A DNA stretch of 64,000 nt from Asterias rubens (GCF_902459465.1 NC_047062.1:4280501-4344500); one strand, 5' to 3'. Shown: positions 27,721 to 39,836, numbered from the stretch's first letter. Notes: a model not told the origin generated them from the letters alone. Program-made: numbers and translations.

Positions 27721-29048
27721 TGGTTTTTATAGTTAATGACAAACCTAACCTAAGTTAAGGAAACTAGATGCCCCCCCCCCCCCAATTTAAGATCTTGTGT
27801 GAGGGTCAACTTAAGATTATAGCTTCTTTATATAGTAGTTTCAATGTAAAAACTATTTTTTCTAGTACGTGTAGATAATATCTTTGTGCAAAAAAAAGTT
27901 ATCGCCACAACTGAGCATCTTATAAGAAAAAGTAAATGGCTTAATAAGAGCACTAAACTTGGGCTTGTTAAAAAAAAATGCAAACAAAAACTACTGTTTT
28001 AAGTGCCCTCAAATACAAATAGTATCCCCCTAAAATTTTACCCTTGCTGGGCGCTGATTCAACTGCAACTTGACCACAGGTTTTGAGGATGGGACTTGGG
28101 AAACACTTGGTGAAGGCACTACAGTTAAATTAGTTTTAAATTCATTTGTTATAACTTATTCTTTTATGCACTTCTGATAGTACTAAATTTTATATGGCAT
28201 TTTCCCTACGGATATAACAAAATTATGACGGATGGGTATGATTAGATTGAATTATGAGACCTGTATGTAATTGTACTTCTGTTGTAAATAAATTGATATC
28301 AATATAAACCACAAATAAATTGAGTAAAAAACTTCTGTGTGTACTTATATATATTTCACTAATCCTGAACATGACTGCATTTAATATCAAATACATATTT
28401 GTCATGATAAGAACACAAATTGTTTTATTTTTTAAAAAAAACTTCTATGAATGATTAAAAACAGTGTTATGGTGCTGAAAACTGGAAATAGTTTGGTATT
28501 TATTATTGCACAATTGTTTTGTTTTATTTATCTTGTTGTTTATTCTTGTTTACATTTATATAATAAGGAAACTTAATTTGAAGTCAAACAAGAATAGAGA
28601 GGCTAGAACAGTTATTCATCCCATATCATTGCATGCAGATCATTTGGTTAGGGCCAAAGAAGCAAATTGCAATTGGGGTGTACTTTTTCCCTTCATATTT
28701 GTATCTAATTTCTTGGCCATGCCATTGGGTTAATAAAGTATTTTGCACAACGAATTAACCCCGTTCTCAAAATGATATGTGTTAATGATCTAACCCGGCC
28801 CATATACAATGAACTGATCACGCAAAACTTTCACTGTCTAGTGTGTGTCGATGAAAACAAAGACTTGATTCAAGTTTCGTGCGTGAGGTCCCTAAGTTTT
28901 CTGATGTAAGGCGAAGGTACTGAAAATAAAAGGAAAGGGACTTGAATCAAGTCTACTAATCAAAATAAATTATAGCCATAAATCAGTTACAGCGCCCTCT
29001 TTAGTTGAATTGCCGCAAAATACTAGTTTGTTTTTGTGCACTCAGTCG

Positions 29049-32000
29049 ATGTCTGTGGGTGGAGAGGATGGAGTATGCAAAAGAATAAACGGCGATAAAA
29101 AAATGACAGAAATGTTTTCAAATGTTGACGAAGCTCAAGTACTGAATGCTTTGAGCAACGTTACTGAAAAAATCACGGGTCTTCTCAACACAGCAAAACA
29201 GCAAGCACAAGGTGGTCACTTACTAACCTTTTTGTTACCGTATCACGATATTAATTTTTTTAATTTATTTTATCAAATCAAATCCATCATGTCCATAGGC
29301 ATAGCTTGGCCAGGCCTATATTATTTCTTTACGAATTGATATCGTAACCCTCGATCCTCCGGTGCTACGTATGATACAACTGTTGTAGCATGTGGCGTGT
29401 GGCGTGTTTTTTTTCCAGGACGAACGTGTGCAGATAATAGACCCTTCCCATGAAATATGTAAATTGCACGTTTTGGTTGGCAAAATGAGGGAACATCGCG
29501 CTGTTTTGTACACGACCATGACGACTAAATGGCTGCATGACGCAGACGCGATCGCGCGTCTGCTCAGTGCACAACTCTATGGCCTTTGCCAACCAACAGG
29601 GTCTGTATGCATGCGTGAATGTAATTAGCATATTTCATGGGAAGGGTCCATTACCCACGTTCGTCCTGGAAAAAAAAACCGCCACACACCAGGGTAGACC
29701 CAGGGAAGCTAAACGAACGCACCCTTAATCTGCTAATTTTGAGACCGTACTTTTTAGCCTCACTTTTTTCCCAGGATAAACGTGGAGAATTATCTGCACA
29801 CATTCGTCCTAGAAAGAAAAAAACACCAGATCCGTTTTTTGTGTACAAAACATATGGACACGCGTCTGGGAACCAGACGTCTGGTTCCCAGACGCGTGTC
29901 CATATGTCCCTCCGCCGTCGGAAGGAGGGTTACGTTATCGCAAGTCGCAACTATAGAAAGGGCTGAATAATTACAACTGATCACATTGCCAATCAGTGTT
30001 GTAATCAAGGACTGGAATCAAATTCTAAACTAAGACCAAGATCAAGTCTGAGACCTTGACTAGGGTGTCGTGGCCGAGCAGATAATAATAGCACCGAACT
30101 CAAGCTCTGGTGCTTCTGTTCAGCAGAGTGTGGGTTCGAATCCCAGTCGTGACACTTGTGTCCCTGAGCAAGACACTTTGCTAGCTTCTCTACACCTACT
30201 TTTTATTTTTTTAATTTTTTTAAATTTTTTTTTATGAAAGTCGCCTGACACACAAGGCCTGAAGGCCACTTCAAGGTGTGGGCTACAATTATTTTTTCCA
30301 GAGGCCGTTACCACCTACTCCTAGGCCTGAAACAGGGTTGTAGGCTTGGGTATCATCAATTCGAAGTCTGGCCGGTAGAGCAGAAAGCACTACCTCCCCA
30401 GAACTATGAGGTTCGTTCTGCCAAAGTTAGGCTATCGTCTCTCGTAACCAGAGACGATAGCCAAATGAACCTCATACTAGTTCTAGGAGTACTCTCCACC
30501 CATGAGTAAATGGTACATGTGAGGGCAGAAGGAAAACAGCCTTGCCCTCTCAAAGATAAAATTTCAGCCCAGGTCAACATTCATCATGGACACACTGGTG
30601 CTAGATTAGACCCAGTAAGTGGGGCGCTGTACTAGCTTTGCTCAAGACAGTCACATTATTCACTCCGAAAAAGACGCCGTTGTAAACCCACCCGTATACA
30701 CTCTGCGTGGTGCGTGTAATCACACCACACGACCCCCCCCCATATACACACTGTCACATCGTACCACTACTGTGCCCACAAGTCATCCGCACTCGTACCA
30801 CGCGGATAGTGTACGGGGGCATCGTGTCGTGCGATGTGGTTACACATTTTACGCACAGTGTATACGGGTGGGTTTATACAGCGGCGGTCTTTTTTCGGAG
30901 TGAATAATTCGACTGTCTTGAGCAAGGCTAGCGCTGTACTAGCTAATACGACCGATTATGACAAATTTCGAAGAAAAAAAAGGAGTACTCACAGCGCCCC
31001 AGTTTCTGGGTCTAGTACTAGAGCACAAAGGTGTGTACTGTTATGACTGTAATCCAAAACTTGGTCACCCATGGCATAATATTAATAACTCTTATTTGGA
31101 AATTCCATATTCTGGCAATTGCATCACAGCAAACCCCCTAGCAGGGAGTCGCCTACTTCTAGACATAGGGGAGCTTTATAGATTCTAGAAGTAGGAGTCG
31201 CTATGTCTCTTGGAAATATCTAATCCGCATGACTGAAAGCATTTAATTTTGGGTCAGTTTACTTTTTGATAAAAAAAATGATAAATGTCTTTGAATATCA
31301 AACATGTTAGAGTGCAACATCCAAACAAAAGACCAAAGTACAAAACAAAATTTGGTCATGGTTAAAATGAGCTGATTACTCACACAGACGGGAATGTTTT
31401 GAGTACTTCATAAACCTAAAATATAAATGACATTTCGTCACACTGACTGCATGGAAAGGGGAATAAAATTATGAGTTGCGTGCTGTACAGGTTTATCAAG
31501 GTGATAAGGTTCGGGTAATTCCTTTTTGCCAAATAAATATCGTGTGTTGTTGAAGACAAAAGTTTTTATAAACCACTTGTAAGAGAAACTGGCTAGTTTT
31601 AAATTAAAACTTTCGAATGATTAGAGGTTAAACAAAGAGAATTTGACTAGAGGTGAACTCAAACCAATAACCTCCGAATTAACGAGCTGGCACTCTACTA
31701 GCTGAGTGAGCTAGTTGGCGATTTTCCTATTTTTGTTGATATCTTTGTTCAGGGGTGCCAGTCAGAAGCCATACAACCACTCCTAAACTGCCATGGCGCC
31801 AGGGATCACACCCAAAATATGGGGGTTGAGGACTTTTTTACTCTGCCAAGAACCAAATATGATTTATTCCTTTTAATCACATTATTTTCTTCCGAACAGA
31901 TTCGGTACAGCAGTTTGCACAAACAGACATAAATGCTCTAGGAGCAAGCATTGGCTTATATGCAGATGCATTTTTAAGGTAAATATATTGAACTTAATTT

Positions 32001-35000
32001 GACTTGAAATGAGAAAAACACGTTGGGAATGATTTTTTTAAAAACATTTTTACAGTATCTGTTGTGAAAAAAAGTGCTGCACTGTTTGCTCTCAAAGCGC
32101 ATTAAACAACTTCTCTGTGATTGTGATATGCGCTATACAACAATGGTTCATTGTTATTATTATTATCCTTACAGATTGGGTGTCACAACACGAAAGGCTT
32201 TTGATTCTGTTCTTCGTCATCACCTTAGCAACCAAGATGTAGAGAATGCAGTTCATGAACTTGATGAGTTGGAGGTAAGAAAAAACTTAGTCACACATGT
32301 CATCTGTGAATGAAACAAAGTAAAGAGAGCTGGTGTGGCAGGAGATTCTGTCTAGTGCTATGCAAATAGTGAAACTTGGTGTTCAGTTAACCGCTGGCCA
32401 ACTATCTGAAGTTGACCGGATTTTCAAATATGTTTTCCCCACGTACTTACATGCTAAAGGTAGTGAGCGCCACAACCGCAAGAGGGCGCTGTTGGTTTGT
32501 GGTCGTTCGTTTGTGAATGAGACCTTGTGACCCATTGACTGATGTGTTAGGAAACCGGGTGGCGTATGGGCCGATTGATATTAGTTTTAGACAGTGTCAC
32601 TCGGTTCATTCATGAAAATAACTGGATCTAATTTAAAGATGGCGATTTGCTTTTTCTTCTGATATCGTGATGGACTCTACGTGTAGAAGGAAAGCTTTCG
32701 GAATCTTTTAACAAAAAGCATCAACAAAAAAAGGATTCAACCAACAAATTCCTTTCGGTCGTCGCCCTAACAATGGCGGATAATAGGAATCCGTTTACTT
32801 TGTTGTTGTAACAGGAATATCCATTTTTTAAAATAGGTATCCGTGCCCCTTGCGGATATCCCGTTAGGTCAAAAATTGCATTCACGGTTAGGTTAGGAAA
32901 AGCTTTTTGCCATTTACCAGATATTCAAATTATTCGCCCAGGCCTAATTCTGTCCCCCCTTAAGATTCTGTACCCCCAAATTTGGCAAACTGTGTACAAA
33001 CTTCTTCTAAAAGCACCCTCTTTTGAACCTCCTCCAGCCCATGTTAATAATTGATGAGGTGTATCAGAATCTCTGGGGACAGATTTCCCTAGAACACTTG
33101 CACATTAATCCGGAGGTCACAGGTTCAAATCCAACTTTATATTCTAAGTTGAGTGCAATTTCTCATTAATTTGCACAAACTGGCTGAATATTTATCCCTG
33201 TTAAGATTAGCCTGCCTTTAGCAAATTACCTCCATAGCAGGGGTTCACTCAGAGCAAGTTCGAGTGAGGCACTATAGTCGACCATTGGTTGATTTTGCCT
33301 GGTACCCAGGATGTATTGAATGCATAGGTAACCAGGCAAAATCAACCAATGGTTGCCTATAGTGCCTCACTCAAACTTGCTCTCAGCTGGCTATCGGTGG
33401 GTGGGTCGCAGTCGAGTGCCTGGAAATAAAAACTGGGTCGGCAGCCTAAAAGTTCACGTCCTGATTGACTGTTATCAGGAAATATCTCTTTTTGTCATCT
33501 TGAAACCCATTCAAAATGTTCAGCTTCCTCATCTGCCATTTGAAGGGGCAAATATCACGTTAAATTTGGGTATTAACCTTGGAACTAATGGTTCCAACAG
33601 AGGCAAACCTTGACCCTCACATTAGTAGTACACCGATGTCATTTTGTAACATACCATCTGTTGACGCATTGTCATAATGTTTTTTGCAGACGGACTGGAA
33701 TGTATTCCTTAAAAAAACAGACTCCCAACTGGCGAAGGATAAATCCCACTCTAAGCTTCATATAGGCTCACCAGGACCATGTGACATTGAAATTAAAAAT
33801 GCAAGGACTGGCTGGTGAGTGGCATATTAATTTGTACCCCAAATGTTTCATTAAAGCCATTGGACCCTTTCGGTACAGAAAAAAAAAAAAGTTCACAGAT
33901 TTACAAATAACTTACAGGGTTTACAGAAGGTAGTGGTGAAATACTTCTCTTGAAATATTATCCCATGAAATGCTTTACTTTTTGAGAAAACAGTAAAACA
34001 ATATCAATTCTCGTTAACAAGAATTACGGATTTATTTTAAACACATGTCATGACACAGAGAAACGTGCGGATACAAGGGTGGGTTTTCTCCCGACTTCGA
34101 TGACCGATTGAGCCTAAATTTTCACAGGTTTGTTATTTGATATAGAAGTTGTGATACACGAAGTGTGGGCCTTGGACAATACTGTTTACCGAAAGGGTCC
34201 AATGGCTTTAAATGAAAATCTCTCTTTAGAAAACAATTTCTTTGACAGGTAAATAGTTTTGCTGAACAATACATATTAAATGATGGCATAAGTGTGTCAT
34301 AGACCTAGGCCCAATTTCACAGAGCTGCTTTTTAAAAGCACAAAAAGTAACCCAAAATAGTTGAATTATGCTGACGAATTTAAGGTTACCAGCCAAAATA
34401 CCATGTCCTACTCCTATGCACCTTTTTTGACTGGTATCCTCACTTTTGCTCAACAGAAAATTGTTAAACATCATGTTTTGAATAGCTAGCTCTATTTAAT
34501 TATGCCCTGATTTCAAGATGTTAGAATGTTTAAAAGACCACACCCACTATATTTACCATTGAGATGACAGCAGTTGAATGGCGATGATTAAAATCAAAAC
34601 AATAATCAATTGAACTATATTGTCAAAGCTAATGAGGAAATAACACTAGATTGATTGATTGAATTTATTCAGATAAAGATACAGCAAGAACATGCCAAAA
34701 ATACATACACAACAACAGGTGAACACACAATGAAATCTGATAAACCAAAATAGAACACAAGATAGAAATACTGCACTTTATGACACAATACTGCAATTAT
34801 CCAAGGATAACCTCAAATAGCCATTAACTTAGACTTATTTCCATTGGGGTCCTTAAAATTTGATGGCATTTAACATGATAATGCTGAATAACATTTCATT
34901 AAAGGCAGTGGACACTATTGGTAATTGTCAAAGACTAGCCTTCACAGTTGGTGTATCTCAACATATGCATAAAATAACAAACCTGTGAAATTTGAGCTCA

Positions 35001-38000
35001 TTCGGTCATCGAACTTGCGAGATAATAATGAGAAAAAAAACCACCCTTGTCATGCGAATTTGTGTGCGTTCAGATGGTCGATTTCGAGACCTCAAGTTCT
35101 AAACCTGAGGTCTCGAAATCAAATTCGTGGAGAATTACTTCTTTCTTGAAAACTATGGCACTTCAGAGGGAGCCGTTTCTCACAATGTTATGTACCATCA
35201 ACCTCTCCCCATTACTCGTCACCAAGAAAGATTTTATGCTAATAAATATTTTGAGTAATTACCAATAGTGCCCACTGCCTTTAATACAAGCATTGGGATT
35301 TCTTGAAGCTGAAAGTAAGTGAAGGGCTTTGTCCTGGGTTAAGCCAATCTTTGCAAATGACCGAGCTCCATCTCCACAGTGCTTAAGCAGCATGCAGCAT
35401 CAGAGTACAGGTTTCTTCAGAAGACGATCTCCACCCAAACTCATAAAAGAGATAGTCATTGCATGGTGTTACCGCAAACCTTTCCATATCAAATGAACGT
35501 TGTCAGAACTTCCTGGATGTGATTTTAAATTTGTTATTATTTTACTTTTGAAATATAGTGTAACACGTTTGGGAAGCCTCCTCAGTAAGGGCCATCTCAT
35601 CTTTGTTCTTCTACGACACTTTGCCTGACTACCGTGACGTGATCACGTGGCTGAGCTCCAGAAGCGTGCACAGGAGGTGACCAGGTACGGAGGTCACGTC
35701 GTGGTTATCTCTTTCGGCTCACAGGAGGGCGCTATGGACTGGTTGGATCAAACAGGGTGTACATTTGACATGTTTCTGGATGCAGATCGACAGGTGGGTT
35801 GTTTGTGGTTATAAAGATACAACAGCACTGAGGCAACAGAGGTGATTGCCTCCATGCCCCCGGTCATGCCTTGGTGCCCTTGAAATTCTGTAAAAATTTA
35901 CAATTTTTCCTTATAGTACGCCCTTTACCAAGGAGAAAATGCCTTGGTGTCCTTGCCCTTTCAAAAATGAATCATACAGACTTGTACAATATTGGCATCA
36001 TCAATCCATATTTTATATTTGTCAGGATTACGTGGTCATGAAGTATTTTTACACCTGAAAACAAAATCAAATTCCATTAATGCTGAACGATGAACAATGT
36101 GATTAATATACAGCTTAGAGGGAATTCAGTTCAGTTTAGTTCAATCATTACAGTACTGTAAACAAAGTTTGTTCAACAGTTAAAAAATAGTTTCAAAGAA
36201 CATTTGGTTTGAAAAGGTATTCTTGACCAATCGTCTCAAGACATGTGCTTGGTGTTTTGCGAAATGTGCTTTTAAAAAATGAGTTTCAACAGGATTGTGG
36301 TTTCCCTGGTTTTTTTCCTGATTTCATAATTGAACCTTTAATTTTTCTTGAAATAAGTAATTGAATCACCAAAGGGAGAAAGAAAAAGTCCACATTGTGT
36401 CAAAGCTTGTTGTTTTGTGTTTCTGATGAAGCACTGAGTCTGTAAATCTCTATAGAGTTGTCCTGATAGCCGCTACAAACAGCGCCTTCTTGTGATCAAC
36501 CTTTGTCATTGCGAGTTAGGGCGCGTGATAGCTAATAATGTGGGGGCGTGTTTTTGTGGCTGAGATGCAGAAGAATAACGGCGATCTAAAGGCCCAGTCC
36601 CACTGCAGCGAGACTGATAACGATAACAAGAGATGTTAAAAAAAATTAATAACGGTAACGATGCAAAGAGAACGCATTCCATTGGTTGAATAGACTTGGC
36701 ATATTCTGCAGGGAACAATTCAACCAATAGAGTGCGTTCTCTCTGCGTCCTGATCGTTATCGTTTTCGTTATCGTTGCAGTGTGACTCGGTCTTAAGACT
36801 TGAAATCATCAAGTCTAGTAAATCTCCTGAATTGTAACATCTGGGAGGTTCTGGGTCTAGAATAAGGGGACAGACATTACATTACATATAGAACCCAGGC
36901 ATGCAACCCAATTCCAGGAATAAATTAATACAAAAAATCTCAACACGATTTCAAACCTTTCTCTTTATAATTTGTCTTCAATGTTCCGTGTCCAATGTAG
37001 ATCTATACAGCTATGGGTCTTGGCATCTCTATATCTAAAGTATGGAGCATATCCACGGTGATGTACTATGCTGACATGAAGGCAATGGGTAGGACCCTTC
37101 CCTCAGCGGCAGAAAACATTGAGGATGATCCACTTCAGGTTGGTCATACTAGGAGTTTCTTTTTCCTCTGAACTTTCTAAATTATTAGGGGAAAGAAATT
37201 TCACAATGGTTTTTTTTTTTCCAAGGGATGATGATTACTTTTTTTGTAGTCATAGTTTAATGGTTCAATCCTTACAGCTAATCAGACTATTTCTTAAGAT
37301 CTTTTTTAAATGAACTTTCACTCTTTCATTAATTACAGCTAAACTCCAGAAGTGTCGCAATGATTTATCAGGTTTTAAAGTATTGATTCGCAATATGGGT
37401 ATAATTTGCGTTGCAAAGGTCTGCTGTAGGTTTTGAAATTGCCTGGGACTTCTACATCTACTTTCCTTTTATGGATAAAGGGGACTTCTCTTTGTTAACT
37501 TCATTGTCAAGAAATTCGGTAATTAACTAGCCTGTTCTAGTCATCATCAGGGGAAAAAACTCTTTTGGAAGTAACAAACCCTCCTACATGTAGAGTATTC
37601 TGTTAAGCTCTCTCACTTGATTAGTAATAACCACTAAGACATTGTTATGCCACAATAATAAGTCTGTATTTGTAGTATTTGTATTAGTTTTCTGTTTCTA
37701 CGTGATTTGCTCATGTTGCCTTTTTTCTTGTCTCATCAGAGGTTTTTGCTTTCACAGTTCTATGTTTTCTTCTCTTTTGGACAGATGGGCGGGAATCTTG
37801 TTCTGGATCGTCACGGTAACACTATGTTAATACATTGCAGTAAAACACCACCAGACAGACCATTAGTCGACACTCTGATAGAGATTCTAAAGGTTTGTTG
37901 TTTCTCAACCATTTAAACCCTAGTTTCAGTCTCGTGGAATTGTTTGGCCGAGCGGTAAAAGAGCACCAGATTCAAACTCTGGTGTTTCTGATCAGTAGAG

Positions 38001-39798
38001 TGTGGGTTCGTATCCCCAGCCGTGACACTTGTGTCCTTAAGCAAGACACCATTGCTCCATCCTTCAAAAAGGGGCGTAAAGCCAGTGATTCCATGTGTTG
38101 TGTAATGCATGTAAAAAAAAACAGTGCACTTATCAAAAAGAGAAGGGGTACTCCCCGGTGTTCCCAGCTGTGGCTGCTTAATGCGCCGTAACAGTCTACA
38201 TAACTGGGTCTCAGAATTCATAACTTTCAATAACCTCTCTTTCTGTATGAATGTATATACTAAGCCCCTAGAGTACATTGTTGGTAGATATTTGCGCTAT
38301 ATCAGACTTTGATAGTATCAATATTATTAGTCTCAAAACAAACCTTGGTCTCAGCCATACAACAACCACAAAGTGTCCTGTGTATTGTTTTCAATTCATT
38401 AAATTTATTTGATATGGTTGTGAAGCCAAGGACTCCCACAAAAGCAAAGCTAAATCACTGTACTTGCCAGGAACCGAAGACAAGGAAGGAAGTTTCAGTT
38501 TTGGATGTGGTAGGAAAACCCCAGGGGTTTATTCCAGGGAAATCCCATGCAATCAGAGAGGGCCTGAAACCAAATCCATTTAATTCATGCCCCTGGTGTG
38601 ATTGGAATGGGGGGTCCTCATCATCATCATCATCATTACCATCCTTCGTCCTTAGACGGAATAGAAGAAGCAGCGTTGATGAAGTGGTGCCAGGTTGCTT
38701 TGTCCCTCATTAGTTGTTTAGTCTCGATTTGACTGGGGGTCCTAGAGGTGGATGGCAAAGAAGATCCAGAGTTGGGCGCTGCCTTCCAGCCTGAGCCTTC
38801 TCAATATTACTGTACCTATGGCAATCAAAAACTCTACTCATAAAACCCATCTAAATATTCCATTAAAGGCAGTGGACACTAGTGGTAATTACTCAAAATA
38901 AATATTATCAAAAAACCTTTCTCGATAACGAGTAATAGGAATAGGTTGATAGTATAAAACATTGTGCAAACCCTCTGAAGTGACATAGTTTGGGAGAAAG
39001 AAGTAATTTTCCACAAATTTGATTTTGAGACCTCAAGTTTAGAATTTGAGGTCTCGAAATCAAGCATATGAAAGCACAACTTCGTGTGACAAAGGTGTTT
39101 TTTCTTACATTATTATCTTGCAACTTTGACGACCGATTGAGCTCAAATTTTCACAGGTTTGTTATTTTATGCATATGTTGATATACAGCAAGTGAGAAGA
39201 CTGGTCTTTGACAATAACCAATATTAGTGTCCACTGTCTTTAAAACATTTATTAGTTTCAAAATGTAACAGGGTTTGATGCACCATTAGTTCTTCTTGGA
39301 CAAGTGTAAAAAATTCCTTTCTTGTAATCTCAAAATAACTTATGTGTCCGGTTGACTGAAAGGAACAATTTGTTGTTGCTTTTTATGCTTTTTAATGAGA
39401 TATTCCATGTAATGTTTATTCAAAATACTGAACAAATAATGTTGGGAAATTATCTCACACACTTTGTAAAAAGTATGTCTCGTGAAACTACTAGTCTATT
39501 GAAGTTTATTGAAATCAAGCCTTCAAAGATTTCTAATGGTTACGACCTGAATTCATACCATATGGAGTAAACTAAGTGAACAGCATAGTTATGACAGATG
39601 TACTAATTAAATGTCTTAAACGACTGAATCCCCTTAAAAAGAAAAAAGTAAAATTAGACTTGGGGATTAGCTTTAGAAGAAGGTTTTGTTAAGAATCTAA
39701 TTCCTTTATTCCCAACACAGGACCTCAAGTTTCCTGAATCAAGCAGACCAGAATCTGAAGATGGTGGCGAACCTCCGAAGAAGATCCTTAAGAGATAA
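29049..39798 (+). CDS. SELENOL: Selenoprotein L (peroxiredoxin-like, UxxU), complete, 8 exons, about 341 aa
   Basis: Exons 29049-29211, 31900-31978, 32175-32274, 33690-33814, 35559-35793, 37001-37138, 37785-37892 and 39721-39798 (stop TAA) join in frame if two UGA codons are read as selenocysteine (35626-35628 and 35635-35637; residues 179 and 182). They give LLRHFA-U-LP-U-RDH, the UxxU diselenide centre known from selenoprotein L, a thioredoxin-fold protein of the Prx-like2 group found in aquatic animals. After it come GGHVVVISFGSQ, TFDMFLDADRQ and an IYTAMGLG block typical of this group. The first four exons encode an alpha-helical N-terminal domain of about 155 residues. The start is the first ATG in the frame; ATG 29103 is an alternative (323 aa). 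A SECIS element follows the stop. Redox role is inferred from the family; substrate is unknown. Confidence 0.94.
29392..29690. mobile_element. Hairpin MITE, about 300 bp
   Basis: The left end GTGTTTTTTTTCCAGGACGA with ACGTGTG is mirrored by CGTTCGTCCTGGAAAAAAAA. Subterminal blocks (AGACCCTTCCCATGAAATAT and ATATTTCATGGGAAGGGTCC) also pair. A second, partial copy follows at 29770-29830. It lies in selenoprotein L intron 1. Confidence 0.75.
29851..29906. repeat. Perfect 56-bp palindrome
   Basis: CATATGGACACGCGTCTGGG plus AACCAGACG is followed directly by its reverse complement. One arm with its flank (GTGTACAAAACATATGG) matches, in inverse order, sequence at 22890-22930 in ACTR2 intron 1, so it belongs to a dispersed element. 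Confidence 0.85.
30063..30375 (+). repeat. tRNA-Leu-like SINE, full copy
   Basis: The head GTGTCGTGGCCGAGCAG ... CTCAAGCTCTGGTG ... GGGTTCGAATCCCAGTCGTG resembles a class II tRNA-Leu with A and B boxes and matching ends. It is followed by a non-tRNA body (CTTGTGTCCCTGAGCAAGAC, then GAGGCCGTTACCACC). Head-only copy at 37936-38050, body-only copy at 6130-6255 in reverse. Confidence 0.65.
30385..30490. repeat. Palindrome related to the NENF-intron palindrome
   Basis: CCCAGAACTATGAGGTTCGT, then GGCTATCGTCTCTCG, is mirrored by GAGACGATAGCCAAATGAAC and CTCATACTAGTTCTAGGAG. It has the same layout as 25056-25290 with diverged sequence. Confidence 0.7.
30618..30935. mobile_element. Long inverted-repeat element, about 320 bp
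   Basis: The left arm GCGCTGTACTAGCTTTGCTC with AAGACAGTCACATTATTCAC is mirrored by GTGAATAATTCGACTGTCTT and GAGCAAGGCTAGCGCTGTAC. The arms continue inward through ACCCACCCGTATACACT and the GTGTATACGGGTGGGT counterpart. It is nearly all arm. It lies in selenoprotein L intron 1. Confidence 0.75.
31632..31722 (-). repeat. tRNA-like SINE fragment
   Basis: On the minus strand: TAGCTCACTCAGCTAGTAGA at the A box and GGTTTGAGTTC at the B box. Same kind as the piece at 5725; too degenerate for a tRNA gene. Confidence 0.4.
33256..33388. repeat. Palindrome, 133 bp
   Basis: AGAGCAAGTTCGAGTGAGGC and ACTATAG with CATTGGTTGATTTTGCCTGG are mirrored on the right by CCAGGCAAAATCAACCAATG and GCCTCACTCAAACTTGCTCT. 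It lies in selenoprotein L intron 3. Confidence 0.8.
33851..34211 (-). mobile_element. TTAA MITE, GCCATTGGACCC-type, in selenoprotein L intron 4
   Basis: Ends TTAAAGCCATTGGACCCTTT and AAAGGGTCCAATGGCTTTAA. The central palindrome has one change (TCTCGTTAACAAGA). It begins only 37 bp after exon 4. Confidence 0.88.
34308..34510. mobile_element. Stem-loop MITE copy
   Basis: AGGCCCAATTTCACAGAGCT at the left; the ACCAGCCAAAATACCATG block inside; TAGCTCTATTTAATTATGCC as a degraded right end. Confidence 0.5.
34899..35284 (+). mobile_element. TTAA MITE, GGCAGTGGACAC-type, in selenoprotein L intron 4
   Basis: Intact copy from TTAAAGGCAGTGGACACTAT to GTGCCCACTGCCTTTAA. The central hairpin is a near-perfect stem, TTTCGAGACCTCAAGTTC against ACCTGAGGTCTCGAAA. 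Confidence 0.9.
35626..35637 (+). other. SELENOL: Selenocysteine codons of the UxxU motif
   Basis: UGA at 35626-35628 and UGA at 35635-35637, separated by CTA CCG (Leu-Pro). The frame is fixed on both sides: upstream through SLLSKGHLIFVLLRHFA, downstream through RDHVAELQKRAQEV. The exon ends in phase with the next one. Confidence 0.93.
35824..35990. repeat. Dispersed GCCTTGGTGCCCTTG repeat
   Basis: Blocks GCCTTGGTGCCCTTGAAAT and AGAAAATGCCTTGGTG recur at 41860-41990, and a looser copy (GGCCTTGTGCCCTTTAAAAG) is at 47366-47500 just before an IkB exon. No terminal repeats were seen. Confidence 0.55.
36595..36796. mobile_element. Hairpin MITE, about 200 bp
   Basis: The left CCCAGTCCCACTGCAGCGAG with ACGATAACAAGAG is mirrored by CGTTATCGTTGCAGTGTGAC; inner arms AGAGAACGCATTCCATTGGT and ACCAATAGAGTGCGTTCTCT also pair. 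It lies in selenoprotein L intron 5. Confidence 0.75.
37936..38050 (+). repeat. tRNA-Leu-like SINE head
   Basis: GTTTGGCCGAGCGGTAAAAG, then ATTCAAACTCTGGTG and GTGGGTTCGTATCCCCAGCC. Closest to 30063-30175 in this window; the body is lost after CTTGTGTCCTTAAGCAAGAC. Confidence 0.6.
38863..39244 (-). mobile_element. TTAA MITE, GGCAGTGGACAC-type, in selenoprotein L intron 7
   Basis: Reverse copy with TTAAAGGCAGTGGACACTAG at one end and TTAGTGTCCACTGTCTTTAA at the other. The central hairpin GACCTCAAGTTT / AATTTGAGGTC is retained. Confidence 0.88.
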
Positions 39799-39836
39799 AT
39801 TGTTTTGTTTTGTTTGCAAAATGATGGTTTTTAGTG

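Larger units (their letters stand above)
26860..29048. other. NENF 3' UTR and intergenic sequence; no gene seen
   Basis: About 2.2 kb. It contains a pair of similar CCTATTGGT-bearing repeats (26930-27100), a palindrome at 27334-27410, a stem-loop MITE at 27579-27720, and AT-rich sequence. I find no open frame with coding character. The 5' UTR and promoter of the selenoprotein L gene must lie in the last part. Confidence 0.55.

Noticed and set aside
30063-30160. Possible tRNA-Leu gene
   Set aside because: The head is tRNA-Leu-like, but the variable region is irregular and the SINE body follows directly; another copy lies at 37936.
35626-35637. Reading the two UGAs as stops, which would make this gene a pseudogene
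   Set aside because: All eight exons keep frame, the UxxU context matches selenoprotein L, and a full SECIS lies in the 3' UTR.
38309-38713. 134-codon ORF within selenoprotein L intron 7
   Set aside because: It contains a CAT triplet run and lies inside an intron between two well-supported exons; no domain recognised.
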